From the NCBI GenBank assembly GCA_019633425.1, contig WSUB01000186.1, positions 1 to 64,000 on the forward strand: DNA of 64,000 bases, in the 5' to 3' direction. The position numbers and the translations under genes were made by a program. The notes under the pieces were generated by a model, which was not told where the DNA came from, searched no databases, and saw only the letters and a list, made by a program, of their open reading frames with translations. Shown piece by piece: positions 1-12,897 of the stretch. The DNA is from Tulasnella sp. 424. Lineage: Eukaryota; Basidiomycota; Agaricomycetes; Cantharellales; Tulasnellaceae. How positions within the stretch are numbered: position 1 is the first letter of the stretch; each line of letters starts with the position of its first letter.

Positions 1-88
1 ACAAGAGTCGATCCAGGTGTACGGGGTCCGGGTGAGGTACCGCGCGCCGACAGACCTGGCGGCTCTCGTACGCCATATACTCGGGGCT
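1..88. other. Sequence left of the tandem array
   Basis: These bases do not match the corresponding promoter-proximal DNA of the other units. Similarity to the other spacers starts near position 89 with the shared stretch around the words ggggcttcctggggttgag. The array therefore seems to have its left junction here, and no kinase gene is visible to the left. No gene is seen in it. Confidence 0.5.
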
Positions 89-3000
89 TCCTGGGGTTGA
101 GATGACTTATGGGCTGCCGCTGGAGGTTCGTCGTTTACCAAGTCAGGCTTCGCGCTTGTCTGTGTTTGGGGCGTCCAATCTCGTTTCATTCCTGACTGCG
201 TCAACCTTCGTTTCACTAGGCACTCTAGGAGATACTCTTATACTCTGCGTCGGCTTTTCGCCTCTCTCCACCTCCTCAGCATACCCGGCAAGGGATAGGC
301 AAGCTCATCTACACCGTTGGTCGAACGAAAGCCTACTGTTTCGACGCAGCTGCGACGTCCAACGCGAATATTTCAGCTCGATTCACTGAAGCTTTTAAAT
401 GTCTTATCTTCACGGCTCCGACCATTGCTAATCTGCCTCAAATTCCAGGCACTGTGAGCTCGCTGCCTGACTCCACCAAATGGTCCGGCTCGGTGCCCGT
501 TGAAAGGACGCTTACACGGAATCGTTGACAGCGCCCACTTCGGGCGAGAAACCCTCATCTGACGGGACCACTCAATACCTTTCGCTCTGAAGTTTCTGCC
601 TCGGGTGCTGCTTTTGGAAATGGGAGGATTTCGCCAGAGGTGGACTGAGGCCCCAATGTTGGAATGCAGGCCATGGGGAGAACGCGTTGGCACTGTCAGA
701 CCTTCAACACCGAACGCCGACGATATTCAGTACCTTCTATTCCGATCGAAGGACGCTCAATAACATTGGGAGGGATTCCTTGATTTACTACAGCTCGGAT
801 GAAGAAATGGGATCGCTACTCCATCGCCTGCACATCGCGAGGCCGAATATTTGACCAGGTTTCACCGCAACACTATTTAGTGAGTCGAATCGAAGGGTTT
901 TGCTCCCTCCGTCCTCCGTTTCTTGCTACTGCTGTCCTAACACGAGCTTTGTTGGACAGGCCAACGCCGTCCGTCGTCAACTAATCTGAAAGCGTTCACA
1001 TCATGAAACCACCACCGACACATATACCTCAACTTCTCGGTCGATTCGGCTTGCCTCGAACCAACGTCTCCTCTTTAGTCGCCAAACTCCCGCGCCAACC
1101 AGAGGAGATACGTCGCGCTGCCTCGCACACTGCTTCAACTCTCCGCGATATCAGGTTTCTTTTCGGGCGCAAATGTACGCTGTCGCCGTCAGACCAGTAG
1201 TTTGATGCTACTTGCGATTCGGACTACCGTTGGAAGGTTGGACGTGGAAGTTTGGCGGCACAAGGACGAGTAGTGGCTCTGAGGAGGGAGGGAAGCGGTG
1301 GGATGTAGGTGCAGAAGCGGTCGGTATCCAAGCCTTGGGAGCACTGTGTGCGGTCGAAAAAGCTGCTCCGTTAAGCCGTAGCTCCCTTCCATTGGTTTGG
1401 GAGATGTCGCAGCGCTTCGAAGTTGACCGTTGTCGGCACGTTTGCGATCGTCCTCATAGCGTTTACCAACAGTCCTTGAAGGCATGTTCCGTCCTCTGCA
1501 TAATCCAGCACGTTCAATCTCCAGATTGACTGATCACCCTTTCCCTTTCAGGTCGTCGCCTTACGTGGCTCATTTCCACAAGTTCCTTCTTACACCCTGT
1601 CCCTCTTCCCCTTCGATCGTAATCAATGCCCTCCTGTTTCGCTTTTCCCCTTTCTAATTTCGGTACCTGCTTTCAATACCATCTTCGGGTTACTATGGAT
1701 CTGATTCCGCTCTCGCTCTCACCTTCTGCGCTCGGACGTCCATGCAGTGACTTTTCGGAAAAGGAAAGGTTTGATAGGAAATACAAAAATCCGGTTGGCT
1801 AAGTCGTTTGCATTTGGGCTTGTGGCATTAAATTAGGCGCGCCGGTGCATGGAGGACATTGAACTAGCGAGCAGCATCTATAGTAACAGGTACTAGCAGA
1901 TCCGTTTGGCGCCACAAGGTGCTAACGTCGGAAAGCCCTGATTATTATAACGTACTGTGTACAGGAAGCAAGGCTGTGAATATACTACATAGACACAAGA
2001 ACGACACAGTCGAAGCCAAAACTGGGGTGTGAATACATACAATAAGCGAAATAAACATAGAATAAAGATGTAAAAGAAGAAATAACGAAATGGAAGCGGT
2101 TGGCGGTAAACTGAAGATGAGGTTGACTGAAGGGATGGACCGCCGACCAACCCTCCTGATTGTCACTGTGTCTTAAACCGGTGGTCATACTTGTCGTGTC
2201 AAGAGGGACGCGAACTGTCACAACAACGAAATGGACTAAAGTGATATTGTGGGGTCGTCACGCGTTCAGTCAATCGTGACTCTCTTTTGTTCCTGATTGA
2301 AGCGGAAAGCCCATGAAACAGGAAGTTGGTGACGTCACATTCTTCCTTGGCTTCGGCCATCCCGGGGAAAAGGTGATGAGGGAGATGCTCCCCACGTTCG
2401 ATGCAGTCCAATTTTGAGGGGGTAGAGGGGCTGGTGCAATTACGCTGATATCGTCCATGCTCAATATTCCCTTTCTGATCTCTTACCTCCAGAATCGGTT
2501 GGGGCCGCCTCCTGTTGAGTGTGGCGCGCTCAAGCTGGCCAAGTCGACCTCGCCCAAAGCGGTTACGGCTGCACTCAAGACACTCGGTACGGGGTTCTCG
2601 AGGGGTTTGTGTGAGACTGCTCGAGCGGTGTGATGAGGCTCTTTGTACAGGACGTGGGGAGAGTTTGCGGTTGCGGTCAGAGGCTGCTCGATATCCCTCT
2701 CGAAGATGGCTGAACTGCTGGAGTGGATGGAGGTGGGTGAGGACGGCATGGTACCACTCGCAGAAGGAGAACGAGCTCCCGCTGGAGCCGCAAAGTTGAG
2801 AGGAGAAAGAGTATGCATGGACGGAGGTGGGATGCTAGCCTTGGTGGTAGATGGCTCGCGGACGTGGATGGAAGGGCTCTTTGGCGGGCTGGTCCCCGTG
2901 GTGGCGTTGGATGATGGTTTGAACAGGACGTGGCAGGGGAAGAGGTGAAGGTGAAGCCGTGAGATGATGACGGAGGAATAGGGTCAAACGCAACTCTCCC

Positions 3001-4398
3001 ACTTTGGCCTGTCACGTCTCTCACTTATATACTTTCCCCCCAACCTCGCTTTTTGCATCGCATGGTGTCTTTTTGTTTCCTCCCGGTGATCTCCTATATC
3101 TTTTCATTCAACCCCCTTTCAACGTTAAGCGACCGCCTCTTTTTGTCTTTATGTCCGGCAATGAAAGGCGCCCGGAGCTTTGATTACTGCGGCAACCATG
3201 ACCACAACAGGCGGTCGTTGACCGGATATGTCAAGACTCGTGTATCAATTTCACATATATATGCAATGTGACACGGATACAGACACCGCCGGCAAGATAC
3301 GCGTCGACCGTCGACCGTCGTAAAATAGAGCGGGGCTACCATTCTCATCGCTGTGCCTTGGCACCGGTGGCTGTGTCGTGTCAGAGGGACGCGACGTGTC
3401 TCGAGGTCTGTCTCGACTTGTGACGACACCCCGAATACACCGGGGGATCATCGAAACCGTCATGTGGTCCGGCCATCGCCAAACCCACACGCATAATACC
3501 CTTTTTCATACGCAAGAGACAGTCTCACTGGGTTTCGTGATTCCGTTTACGACTTGCGGCCACATGGGGACGTGGCAAGGTATACGGACTCGATACCACC
3601 GAAACTCTTGGCAGCCAAAATGCGAAAGATCAGCAACGCTTCCTTCGCATTAGTAAGAGTAGTTGGTGGGGCCACTGGCCTCATGTGGTGGGGGGGTTGG
3701 GATAGGTCGATGACGTCACCACGCTTCGGTCTTCGGGGTTAACCTAACCGAAGACCCTCCCGCAACTCAGCCTCTTCACACCATCGTGGCCCTGTATCGG
3801 CTTGTCACCCGGCGTCCTCGTCTTGTGTTCTGCGAGTTGTCTCACTAATCTTCTGGAGACTTGTGAGCCTAAACCTGCGGCCGGTTCACTTTTATTGTGG
3901 TTTGGCAACGCCTCTGGAGTGGGGCGACAATCAAATGCGAAGTCGTCGTGCCATTCGGATCCTGCCGATTCTTATTTTACTATCGTCTTTGCGAGCCTAT
4001 TGCGTTATATTTCCACCGAGCAGTTAGCCTACCGCATTTACGCCCACAATACAATGACAGTACACATACCTTTGAGTAATCGGGTATTTAGCGGAACGAG
4101 GATTCGATTTCGTGGTTATTCGTTCGGCCAGTTTGGTTCGTTGCACCGCTGAGTGACACCAGCGCGCAGGGTGAAAGAAGGAGGCCGCGTGTTTAGTACC
4201 TTCATCTGGCTGGCTTGCGAGTCCCGAGAAGCTCTTTATTCAAGTTCTCGAGAGTACATGGGTGAGCAACATATAGATGATCATAGGTAAATCGCCCAAG
4301 CTACTACCGAGGTAACTAAGGGACAGAAGTTGCAAAATAGGATGATTGTAAGGAGAAATGCAAGAGAGTGGGGCTAGGGCCACAAGTCAATATACTGG
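89..4398. repeat. Array spacer, copy 1
   Basis: Homologous to the spacers at 6987, 12898, 19901, 26194 and 31677. Read on plus, it holds in order: a module starting near 291 (degenerate reading frame with a HLHRWSNE motif); a short frame at 1003-1200 beginning MKPPPTHIP; a module near 1550-1800 coding degenerately for a WLISTSSF-like segment; the minus-strand Ser/Pro-rich relic (2270-2945); and the 3' flank of kinase gene K1 (about 3780-4398). Each of these recurs in the other spacers, with different lesions. No intact gene is apparent. Confidence 0.75.
2270..2945 (-). pseudogene. Ser/Pro-rich relic gene, copy 1 (start lost)
   Basis: Reading on minus, this retains the SPSIHVREPSTTKA, ARSPSASG and SSSAIFERDIE motifs and the PHHTARAVSHKPLEN segment. 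A likely intron (GTAAGA donor near 2489) follows, then a second exon containing ECDVTN. Compared with copy 3, the DNA carrying the start codon is deleted: the sequence jumps near 2910 from the coding part straight into 5' flank. It is the longest surviving body of the gene, but it lacks an initiator. I do not recognise the family with certainty. The S/P-rich character and the AIFERDIE motif suggest a small regulatory protein rather than an enzyme. Confidence 0.6.
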
Positions 4399-6986
4399 TT
4401 ATCTAAATGATAGCGGCCCGGTGGGAATGTCCTCGGAGTGCGCCGGGTTTAGCGAACCATCGGGAATAAATGGTGGCTCGGTTGACACTTTCTCCGCTTC
4501 AACAACTTCCTCCAGAAGCTGTTTCGAAGATTCCTGGCCCCAGTCGTAGTCAATTTGTTCCGAAATAATCGAGGCATCAGTAATCAAGGTCCTTGCTTCG
4601 GCATACCGAGCTTGGCTGAGCCGGACTTGACTGAGACCCAATGAGGAGTTTACTCGGCCCTTGGCATATCCAATGCTCTGGTAGATGGCCAGCGCACGGG
4701 CGTACGACACCTCTGCTTCGACGTACTTGGATTGCTCTCGCTGGACTTCCCCAAGCCCATCCAATGCGTTCGCTAGGCCCCGGTCATTCCCGACGCTCTC
4801 GTAGATTGCCAGCGCTTGGGTGTACGACGCCTCCGCTTCGGCGTCCTTGGACCGCTCCCGTTGGACGTCCCCAAGCCCATACAATGCGTTCGCTCGGCCC
4901 AGGTCATCCCCGATGCTCTCGTAGATGGCCAGCGCTTGGGCGTACGACGTCTCTGCTTCGACGTACCTGGACCGCACTCGCTGGACGTGCCCGAGCCCAT
5001 GCAATGCGTTCGCTCGGCCCAGGTCACCCCCGATGCTCTCGTAGATGGCCAGCGCTTGGGCGTACGACGTCTCTGCTTCGCCGTACTTGGACCGCGCTCG
5101 CTGGACGTGCCCAAGCCCAAGCAAAGCGTTCGCTCGGCCCAGGTCACCCCCGAGGCTCTCGTAGATGGCCAGCGCTTGAGTGTATGACGCCTCTGCTTCG
5201 ACGTACATGGACCGCACTCGCTGGACGTTCCCAAGCCCATTCAATGCGTTCGCTCGGCACCAGTCAAACCCAATACTCTCACAAATGGCCAGTGCTTTGG
5301 TGTAAGCAGCCTCTGCTTCAACGTACTTCGACCGCACTCGATCATTCTCTGCTAGCCCGACTAATATCCTTGCTTCCGTAGGTCGATCGCCCGCCAACCG
5401 AGCCATGGTCAACCCCTGATTATGTGCCTTCGAAGCTTCTTCGTGTCTGCCTCGCAAATGATGCATTTCCCCGACTTGTAGTAAGAGAACAGCGGACCGA
5501 ATATTGTTTTCATCCCCACTTTTCGCGACCGGGATACTGCTGGGCTGTTTCAAACGAACTTCATCACCTGGGTATCACTTGAATGGCAACCCACCTACCA
5601 TCAACCAAAGGGCTTGCCTACATCCTGTGATAGACGGTCGTTCCTTCGGTTCGGGCTTCCAACATTTCTGCATCATGCTGCATAGGGGGTAAATTTGCGA
5701 GAGTTGCATATGATCACGGATCAATGGCAGTCGGCCTTCGATTATTTTCATAGTGATACCCAGCTCCCCTTTGGCTTCCTCAAAAGGATAACAGTCCGTG
5801 ATGGCCTGAGAAGAGGCGGGTAAGTAGAAGCTGGGATATCACCAACTTGGAACGGACTCGCAAGCTCACCTCCCAAGCAACCCATCCCAGCGCCCAAACG
5901 TCGGTCGCCAGGTCCAGCGACTCTCCTTTCAAAACTTCGGGTGGTGACCAACGAAGCGAGCAGGCCGGACCTGTCAACGTCAATGCGGTATCGGACGCGG
6001 TAATCGTTAATTGAGGAAGGTCATTGCTTTCCGGACCCTTATCGCTCGTTGAAGCCGCTGGTCGAGTTGCTGGAGTGGGGCTGGCTTCTTGTGCCTGTCG
6101 AATAACGCGGGCCGAGCCGAAGTCGGTGATGACGGCGCGATTTGACGAGTTGACAAGGATATTTAACTGAGCAATGATCGACGTAAGGAGATATCCGAGG
6201 GATTACGTGTCACGAGACTAACCGATTTCAGGTCGCCATGGCAGACGGGAGGTTGGCGGGTATGAAGATATTCCAGTCCACGTGCGACATCCAGAATCTA
6301 ATGCGCAGTGAAAGTCAGGCCCTCATCCAATTTCCTGGGTGTTCCTGACGCACTAGCGACACGCGTTCGGGGATCTCCCACTCCCCAGAACGAAGGAACT
6401 CCCGAAGATTGCCGTTCTCCTCCCATGGGAACACTAACCAGGCAATGCGGTTATCGACGTCCTCCACAAACCCAATGATTTTTACGATGTTAGGATGAGA
6501 TAGCTTGTCCAATACACGCAACTCGTTGGCAAATATCTGGAGAGGAGTGAGTCAGGTCGAAAGGCATCGATGGGCGAGCGGACTTACGCGAAGGAACTTT
6601 TCCTCAGTCATATCGCCATTGAGAACGAATCGCAGCTTCTTTACGGCCACTCTTGTCCCTTCTTCTCGACTACTGCCCGACCGTACGAAAGTAGCCACCA
6701 CGACATCGCCGTAAGCACCCCCGTCTTGGGAACCTTTTCCAATGAACTCGATTTCCGTTACGGATATCCGTCTCCGCGATAGAGTGGCCAGGAGGTCTCG
6801 CTGAAACGAGAGAACGGTGGGTAAACGTCAACCGGACTCATCTGCCTGAGCATTACTTACGGCGGACAACTTGGTTCTCTCGGTGCTGGACGAAGCTTCG
6901 TCCATAACTTTCACTTGTAAAGCATCCATGCCTTCGGTCAGGCTGTCGAATTCCGCATCGAGTATCGCCAAACGAGGATCCGACAT
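4399..6986 (-). CDS. Kinase-TPR fusion protein K1
   Basis: Serine/threonine protein kinase followed by tetratricopeptide repeats. I place the start at MSDPRLA (6984-6986), because all five paralogues begin MSNP/MSDP at this point. Seven exons are inferred, with introns after KLSA, EEKFLR, RVSL, HGDLKS, WVAWE and QALWLM. Visible kinase elements are a glycine-rich loop around GKGSQDGGAYGDV, VAVKKL (ATP lysine), a Glu in NELRVL (helix C), HGDLKSLN (catalytic loop with HGD instead of HRD), DFGSA, and PPE in place of APE. The C-terminal exon (4399-5540) encodes about eight 40-residue TPR units of the KYVEAEASYTQALAIYES type. TPRs normally bind protein partners, so the kinase is probably targeted through them. 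Substrate and pathway are unknown. The spliced product is about 700 residues. Confidence 0.85.
4590..5480 (-). repeat. 120-bp tandem repeats coding TPR units in K1
   Basis: About eight 120-bp coding repeats, each one 40-residue TPR unit. The middle units are nearly identical in DNA. The repeat length keeps other frames open, which produces long spurious frames on the plus strand. Confidence 0.85.
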
Positions 6987-9900
6987 ATCGACACGCTTGC
7001 AAGTCGAGAGGCGGCAAGAGGATAGGGAGAATGGTCAGGAGACGTTGTGAGTCGGATGTTGCGAAGGTGTTGAGTCGTGCGTGATTTGTGCTCGCGATAA
7101 GGAAACCGCCTCCTCGGGGCTTTCCTGGGATTGAGATGACGTATGGGCCGTCGTTGGAGGTTAGTCGTTGTTGACCGAGTCAGGCCTTACGCTTGTCTGT
7201 GTTTGGGGCGTGCAATCTCGTTTCGTTCCTGACTGCCTCGACCTTCGTTTCACCTCGGCACTCCAGGAGAGACACTTGATACTCCGCAATGACGTTTCAT
7301 CTTTCCTCGCTTTCTCAGCATACCTGGTAATGGATAGGCAAGCTCATCTACACCGTTGGTCGAACGAAAACCTGCTGTTTTGACGCATGCGGAACATCCA
7401 ACACGAGCATTCCAACTCGATTCATTGAAGCTTTCAAATGTCTTACCTTCACCGCTCCGACCTTCGCTCATTTGTCCCTAATTCCAGGCAAGGTGAGCTC
7501 GTCCCCCGACTTCACTAAATGCTCCGGCTCGGTGCTCGTCGATAGGACGCTTACACAGAATGGTTAACAGCGCCCACTTCAGGCGAGAAGCCCTCGTCTT
7601 ACGGGACCACTCAATACCTTCCGCTCTGAAGTTTTTCTTTCTGCTGTTGCTTTCGGAGACGGGAGGTTTTCGCCAGAAGAGGTGGACTGAGACCCCAATG
7701 TCGGAATGCAGACCGAGGATGGGCCATTGAGAGAACGCGTCGGCGCTGCTGAACCTTCAACACCGAACGCCGACGATATTCCGTAAATATTATTTCGATT
7801 GAAGGATGCTCAAAAATCCCGGGAGGGAGCCCTTGATTTACTGCGGCTCGGATGGAGAAAAGGGATCGCAACTCCCGTCACCTGCCCATCGCAAGGCCAA
7901 ATATTCGAACAGGCTTCACCCCAACCTTGAACACCGACCGCGACGCTATTTGCTTTAGGGGGATTTGGTAAGTCGAATCGAGAGGTTTTGCTCCCTCCAT
8001 CTTCCGTTCCTTGCCACTGCTGTCCTAACACGACCTTCTGTTTCACAGCCCATTGCCGTCCGTCGTCAACTTCTCTGAAAGCGCCACATCACGAAACCAC
8101 TACCGACACATATACCTCAACCTCTCAGTCGATTTGGCTTGCCTCGAATCAACGTCGCCTCTCTAGTTGCCAACTCCCGCACCAGCCAGACGAGACCCCT
8201 CGCTCTGCCTCACACACTGTTTCAACTCTCCGTAATATCGGTTTATCCCCCCTCGTACCCAAATGTATGCTGTCGCGGGCAAAAAATAGCTTGATGCTAC
8301 TCGTGATCTGGACTACCGTTGGAAAGTTGGACGTGGAGGTTTGGCGGGACAAGAACGAGGAGTGGCTCTGAGGAGGGAGAGAAGCGGTGGTATCTAAGAC
8401 TTGGGAGCACTCCCCGCAAGAGAGAAGCTGCTCCGCTGAGCGGTAAATCCATTCCATCGGTCGGAGAGATGGCGCAGCGCTTCAACATTGCTCGTTGTTG
8501 GTACGTTTGGGATCGTCCTCACAGGGTTTATCAAGAGTCCTTGAAGGCATGTCCCGTCCTCTGCATGGTCCAGCACGTTCAATCTCCAGATTGGCTGATC
8601 ACCCTTTCCCTTTCAGATTGTCGCCTTGCGTGGCTCATTTCCACAAGCTCCTTCTTACACTCTGTCCCTCTGACCCTCCATTCAATCGGAATCGAAGCCC
8701 TCCTGTTTCACTTTCCTCTTCCTGATTTCGGTACCTGCTCTCAAAATTATCTTCGGGTTCCTATGGACCTTTTGCTTCCGCTCTCGCTCTCACCTCATGC
8801 ACACGGACATCCCAGCGGTGGCTTTTCGGAAAAGGAAACCTTTGATAGGAAATACAAATTTAAGTTGGCTAAGTCGTTTGCATGTGGGCTTATGGCATTA
8901 AATTATTCACGCCGGTGCAGCGAGGCCTCTCTAGCTTCGGTAACAAGTACTAGCAGATCCGTCTGGCTAACGTGCTAACGTCGGAAAACTGTAATCATTA
9001 TAACCTATACAGGTAGTCAACCTGTGAATAGGGCAGGCACAAGAACGACACGGTCGAAGCCTAAGCCAGGGTGTGAATACGTACAAGAAGCAAAATAAAT
9101 ACTGAATAAAGATGTAGGAGAAGAAATAACGAATGGAAGTGGCTGGCGGTCAACTGAAGATGAGGTTAGCTGAAGGGATGGACCGCCTAACCAACCCTCT
9201 CGTCACTATGTCTTAAATCGGGGAGCATACGTGTCGTGTCAAGAGGGACGCGACGTGTCTCAACAACGAAATGGACTAAAGTGATACCATTGTGGGGTCA
9301 TCGCGCGTTCGGTAAGTCTCTCTTTTGTTCCTGATTGAAGAGGAAAGCACATGAAAGAGGGAAGTCGGTGACGTCACATTCTTCCTTGGATTCGGCTAAC
9401 CCGCAGAGTGTGAAGGGTGTGAGCCAAGCCTGATGCTCCCGCGGTCGATACAGTCCAGTGATAGACTGGTGCGATTGCGTGTGGCGCGCTCAAAGTGGCC
9501 GAGTCCACCTCACCCAAAACGGTTACAGCCGCACTCAGGGCACTCGGTACGGAGTTCTCGAGGGGTTCGTGTGCGACTGCTCGAGCGGTGTGACGCGGAT
9601 CTTTGTGCAAGATATGGAGAGACACTTTGGCCTGTCACGCCTCCCATATATACCCCCAACCTCGCTTTTGCATCGCATGGTGCTTTTTGTTTCCTCCCAG
9701 TGATCTCCTATATATTTTCATTCAACCCCATTTCAACGTTAAGCGACCGCCTCTTTTTGTCTTTTTCTCCGGCAATGAAAGGCGCCAGGAGCTTTGATTA
9801 CTGTGGCAACCATGACCACAACAGGCGGTCGTTGACTGGATATGTCAAAACTTGGTATCGATTTCACATATATGCAATGTGACATGGACACAGACACCGA

Positions 9901-10313
9901 CGGCAATATACGCGTCGATCGTCGACCGTCGTAAAATAGAGCAGGGCTACCATTCCCGTCGTTGTGCCTTGGCACCGGTGGCTGTGTCATGTCAGAGGGA
10001 CGCGACGTGTCTCGAGGTCTGTCTGTGACGAGCCCGAATACACCGAGGCATCGTGTGGTCCGGCCATTGTCAAACCCACCCGAGGCGAAAGAGCGAGGTC
10101 GCGTGTTTAGTACCTTCATCTGGCTGGCTTGCGCGTCACGAGAAGCTCCTTATTCAAGTTCTCGAGAGGACGTTGGTGAACAACATATAGATGATCATAG
10201 GCAAATCGCCGAAGCTACTACCAAGTCAATTAAGGGACAACAGTTGCAAAGGACGATTGTGAGGAGAAGTGAGAGAGAGTGGGGCAGGGGCTACAAGTGA
10301 ATATACTGGTTGT
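6987..10313. repeat. Array spacer, copy 2
   Basis: Same modules and order as copy 1, but shorter. The plus-strand HLHRWSNE module begins near 7330. The SPHAHGHPSGGF-like segment is near 8600-8850, the Ser/Pro-rich relic is at 9310-9612, and the 3' flank of K2 is near 10,090-10,313. No intact gene is seen. Confidence 0.75.
9310..9612 (-). pseudogene. Ser/Pro-rich relic gene, copy 2 (5' half deleted)
   Basis: Only the middle and 3' part remain: the HKDPRHTARAVAHEPLEN segment and a remnant of the ECDVTD exon. The 5' half, including the start and the AIFERDIE motif, is gone, so the sequence passes directly into 5' flanking DNA near 9612. Not a functional gene. Confidence 0.6.
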
Positions 10314-12897
10314 CTAAAATGATAGCGGTCCAGTGGGGATGTCCTCGGAGTGCGCCGTGTTCAGCGAACGATCGGGAATAGCTGGTGGTTCGGTTGATAA
10401 TCTCTCCGCCTCAACGACTTCCACCAGGAGCTGTTTCGAAAATTCCTGGCCCCAGTCGTAGCCAATTTGTTCCGAGATAATCGAGGCATCCGTAATCAAG
10501 GTCCTTGCTTCGGCATACCTCGCTTGGCGGAGCCGGACTTGACCGAGCCCCAAAGCAGAGTTCGCTCGGCTCAGGTCATCCCCGATGCTCTCGTAGATGG
10601 CCAGCGCTTGGGTGTACGACGCCTCTGCTTCGACGTACTTGGACCGCGCGAGCTGGACGTCCCCAAGCCCCCCCAATGCGTTCGCTCGGCCCATGTCATT
10701 CCCCAGGCTCTCGTAGATGGCCAGCGCTTGGGTGTACGACGCCTCTGCTTCGACGTACTTGGACCGCTCTCGCTGGACGTCCCCAAGCCCTTCCAACGCG
10801 ATGCCTCGGCCCAGGTCATTTCCCATGCTCTCCGAGATGGCCAGCACTTGGGTGTACCACGCCTCTGCTTCGACATACTTGGACCGCGCGACCTGGACGG
10901 CCGCAAGCCCACGCAATGCGTTCACTCGGCCCATGTCATTCCCCATGCTCTCGTACATCGCCAGCGCTTGGGTGAACGACGCTTCTGCTTCGACGTACTT
11001 GGACCGCTCCCGCTGGACATCCCCAAGCCCCCGCAATGCGTTCGCTCGGCCCATGCCTTTCTCCAGGCTCTTGTAGATGGCCAGCGCTTGGGTGTACGAC
11101 GCCTCTGCTTCGACGTACTTGGACCGCGCTCGCTGGACGTACCCAAGCCCAAGCAATGCGTCCGCTCGGCCCAGGCCATACCTGCTGCTCTCAAATATGG
11201 CCAGCGCTTCCGTGCAAGAAGCCTCTGCTTCGACGTATTTCGCCCGCTTTCGTTCATTCTCTCCTAGTTGTACTAATATTTCTCCTACAGTTGTTTGGTC
11301 GCCAGCCAACCGAGCAATGGTCAAGCCCTGGTTGTACGCCTTTGAAGCTTCTCCATATCTGCCCTGCAAACGGTGCATTTCTCCGACTGCCAGTAAGAGG
11401 TTAGCGGACCGAATCTTGGGATCCTCCCCGCTTTTCACCGCCGGAATGACCCTAGGCTATTTCCAACGAACCTCGTCATCTGAGTCTCACTTGAGCGTTA
11501 TCCCACTTACCATCAACCCAAGGGCTTGCCTGCATTCTGTTGCGGATGGTCGTTCCTTCGGTTCAGGCTTCCAACATTTCAGCATCATATTGCAGAGGAG
11601 ATGTATTTGCGAAAGTTGAATATGGTGGCGGATTAATGGCAGTTGGCCTTCGACTATTTTCATCGTGATATCCCACTCTCCCTTGACTTCCTCGAAAGGG
11701 TAACGATCTGTGGTAGCCTGTAACAATTCATGTGAGTAAGGACCAAAAGCTCGCCGCCTTTGAATTGGATTTGTAAGCTCACCTCCCAAGCAATCCACCC
11801 CAGCGCCCAAATGTCCGTAGCCAAGTCAAGGGATTCTCCGTTCAAAACCTCGGGTGGTGACCAACGAAGCGAGCAGGCCGGCCCCGTCAACGTAAGTGTG
11901 GTATTAGACGTGGTAATCGTTATTTGAGGAAGGCCGTTGTTTTCAGGACCCTTCTGGCTCGTTGAAGCCGCTGGTTGAGTTGCTGGGGTGACACTGGCTT
12001 CTTGTGCCCGTCGAATAACGCGAGCTGAGCCGAAATCGGTGATGACAGCGCGATTTGACGATTTGACAAGGATATTTAACTGAGCAATGGTTGAGTGAGC
12101 AGATATCCAAGGAATGGCGTGTCACGAGACTGACCGATTTGAGGTCGCCGTGGCAGATGGGAGGTTGGCGTGTGTGAAGGTATTCTAGTCCAGTTGCAAC
12201 ATCCAGAATCTGGAATGCATTGAAAGTCAGTTTCTCGTTCAATCCCTGGTGTCCAACACGGACCAGCGACACGCGTTCGGGGATCTCCCACTCGCCGGAA
12301 CGAAGGAACTCCCGAAGGTTGCCGTTCTCCTCCCATGGGAAAACCAACCAAGCAATGCGATTCGCGACGTCCTCCACAAACCCGAGGATCGTCACGATAT
12401 GGGGGCTCAATAGCTTGTCCAATACGCGCAGCTCGTTGACAAATACCTGCAGAGGCCTGAGTCAGATCGAGTGGCAGCGACGTGTAGGAGTACGTACGCG
12501 AAGAAACTTTTCCTCGGTCATATCTCCATTTATCACGAATCGCAGCTTTTTTACCGCCACTCTTCTTTCTTTTGCTCCACTACCGCCCGCCCTCACGAGC
12601 GTAGCCACCACCACATCGCTATAAGCACCACCATCACGTGAACTCTCCCCGATAAATTTAAGTTCGGTTATCGATATCCTCCTCCATGATACGGTGGCCA
12701 GGAGGTCTCGCTGCGATGACGGGGCAGTAAGGAAAACGTTCGCAAGACGTCGATGCATTAATCGCACTTACGGCAGACAGTTTGGTTTTCTTGGTGACGG
12801 ACGAGGTTTCGCCTACGACTTCCACTGGCAAAACATCAATGCCGTCCATCACGTTGTCGAGTTCCGATTCAGGTGCTGCCAAAGAAGGATTCGACAT
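10314..12897 (-). CDS. Kinase-TPR fusion protein K2
   Basis: Paralogue of K1 with the same seven-exon plan; the start is MSNPSLAAPESE at 12895-12897. The kinase domain shows VAVKKL, the catalytic loop ICHGDLKS followed by LNILVKSSN, DFGSA, a PPE motif and ATDIWALGW. The intron before the TPR exon is bounded by GTAAGTGG near 11,510 and an AG near 11,455, and joins QALGLM to PRVIPAVKSGED in frame. The TPR part has about eight units, including one variant (WYTQVLAISESMG). It ends HSEDIPTGPLSF, matching K1 but not K3-K5. The same HGD substitution is seen as in all family members. Substrate unknown. Confidence 0.85.
10500..11390 (-). repeat. 120-bp tandem repeats coding TPR units in K2
   Basis: About eight 120-bp coding units, strongly similar to one another and to those of K1. 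Unit 5 is the most divergent. Confidence 0.85.

Noticed and set aside
4641..5381. Long plus-strand frame (246 codons) over the K1 TPR exon, and similar ones at 10,467-11,267 and 17,514-18,155
   Set aside because: A 120-bp repeat keeps every frame without a stop in one unit open throughout. The frames are antisense to a clear TPR gene and low in family resemblance.
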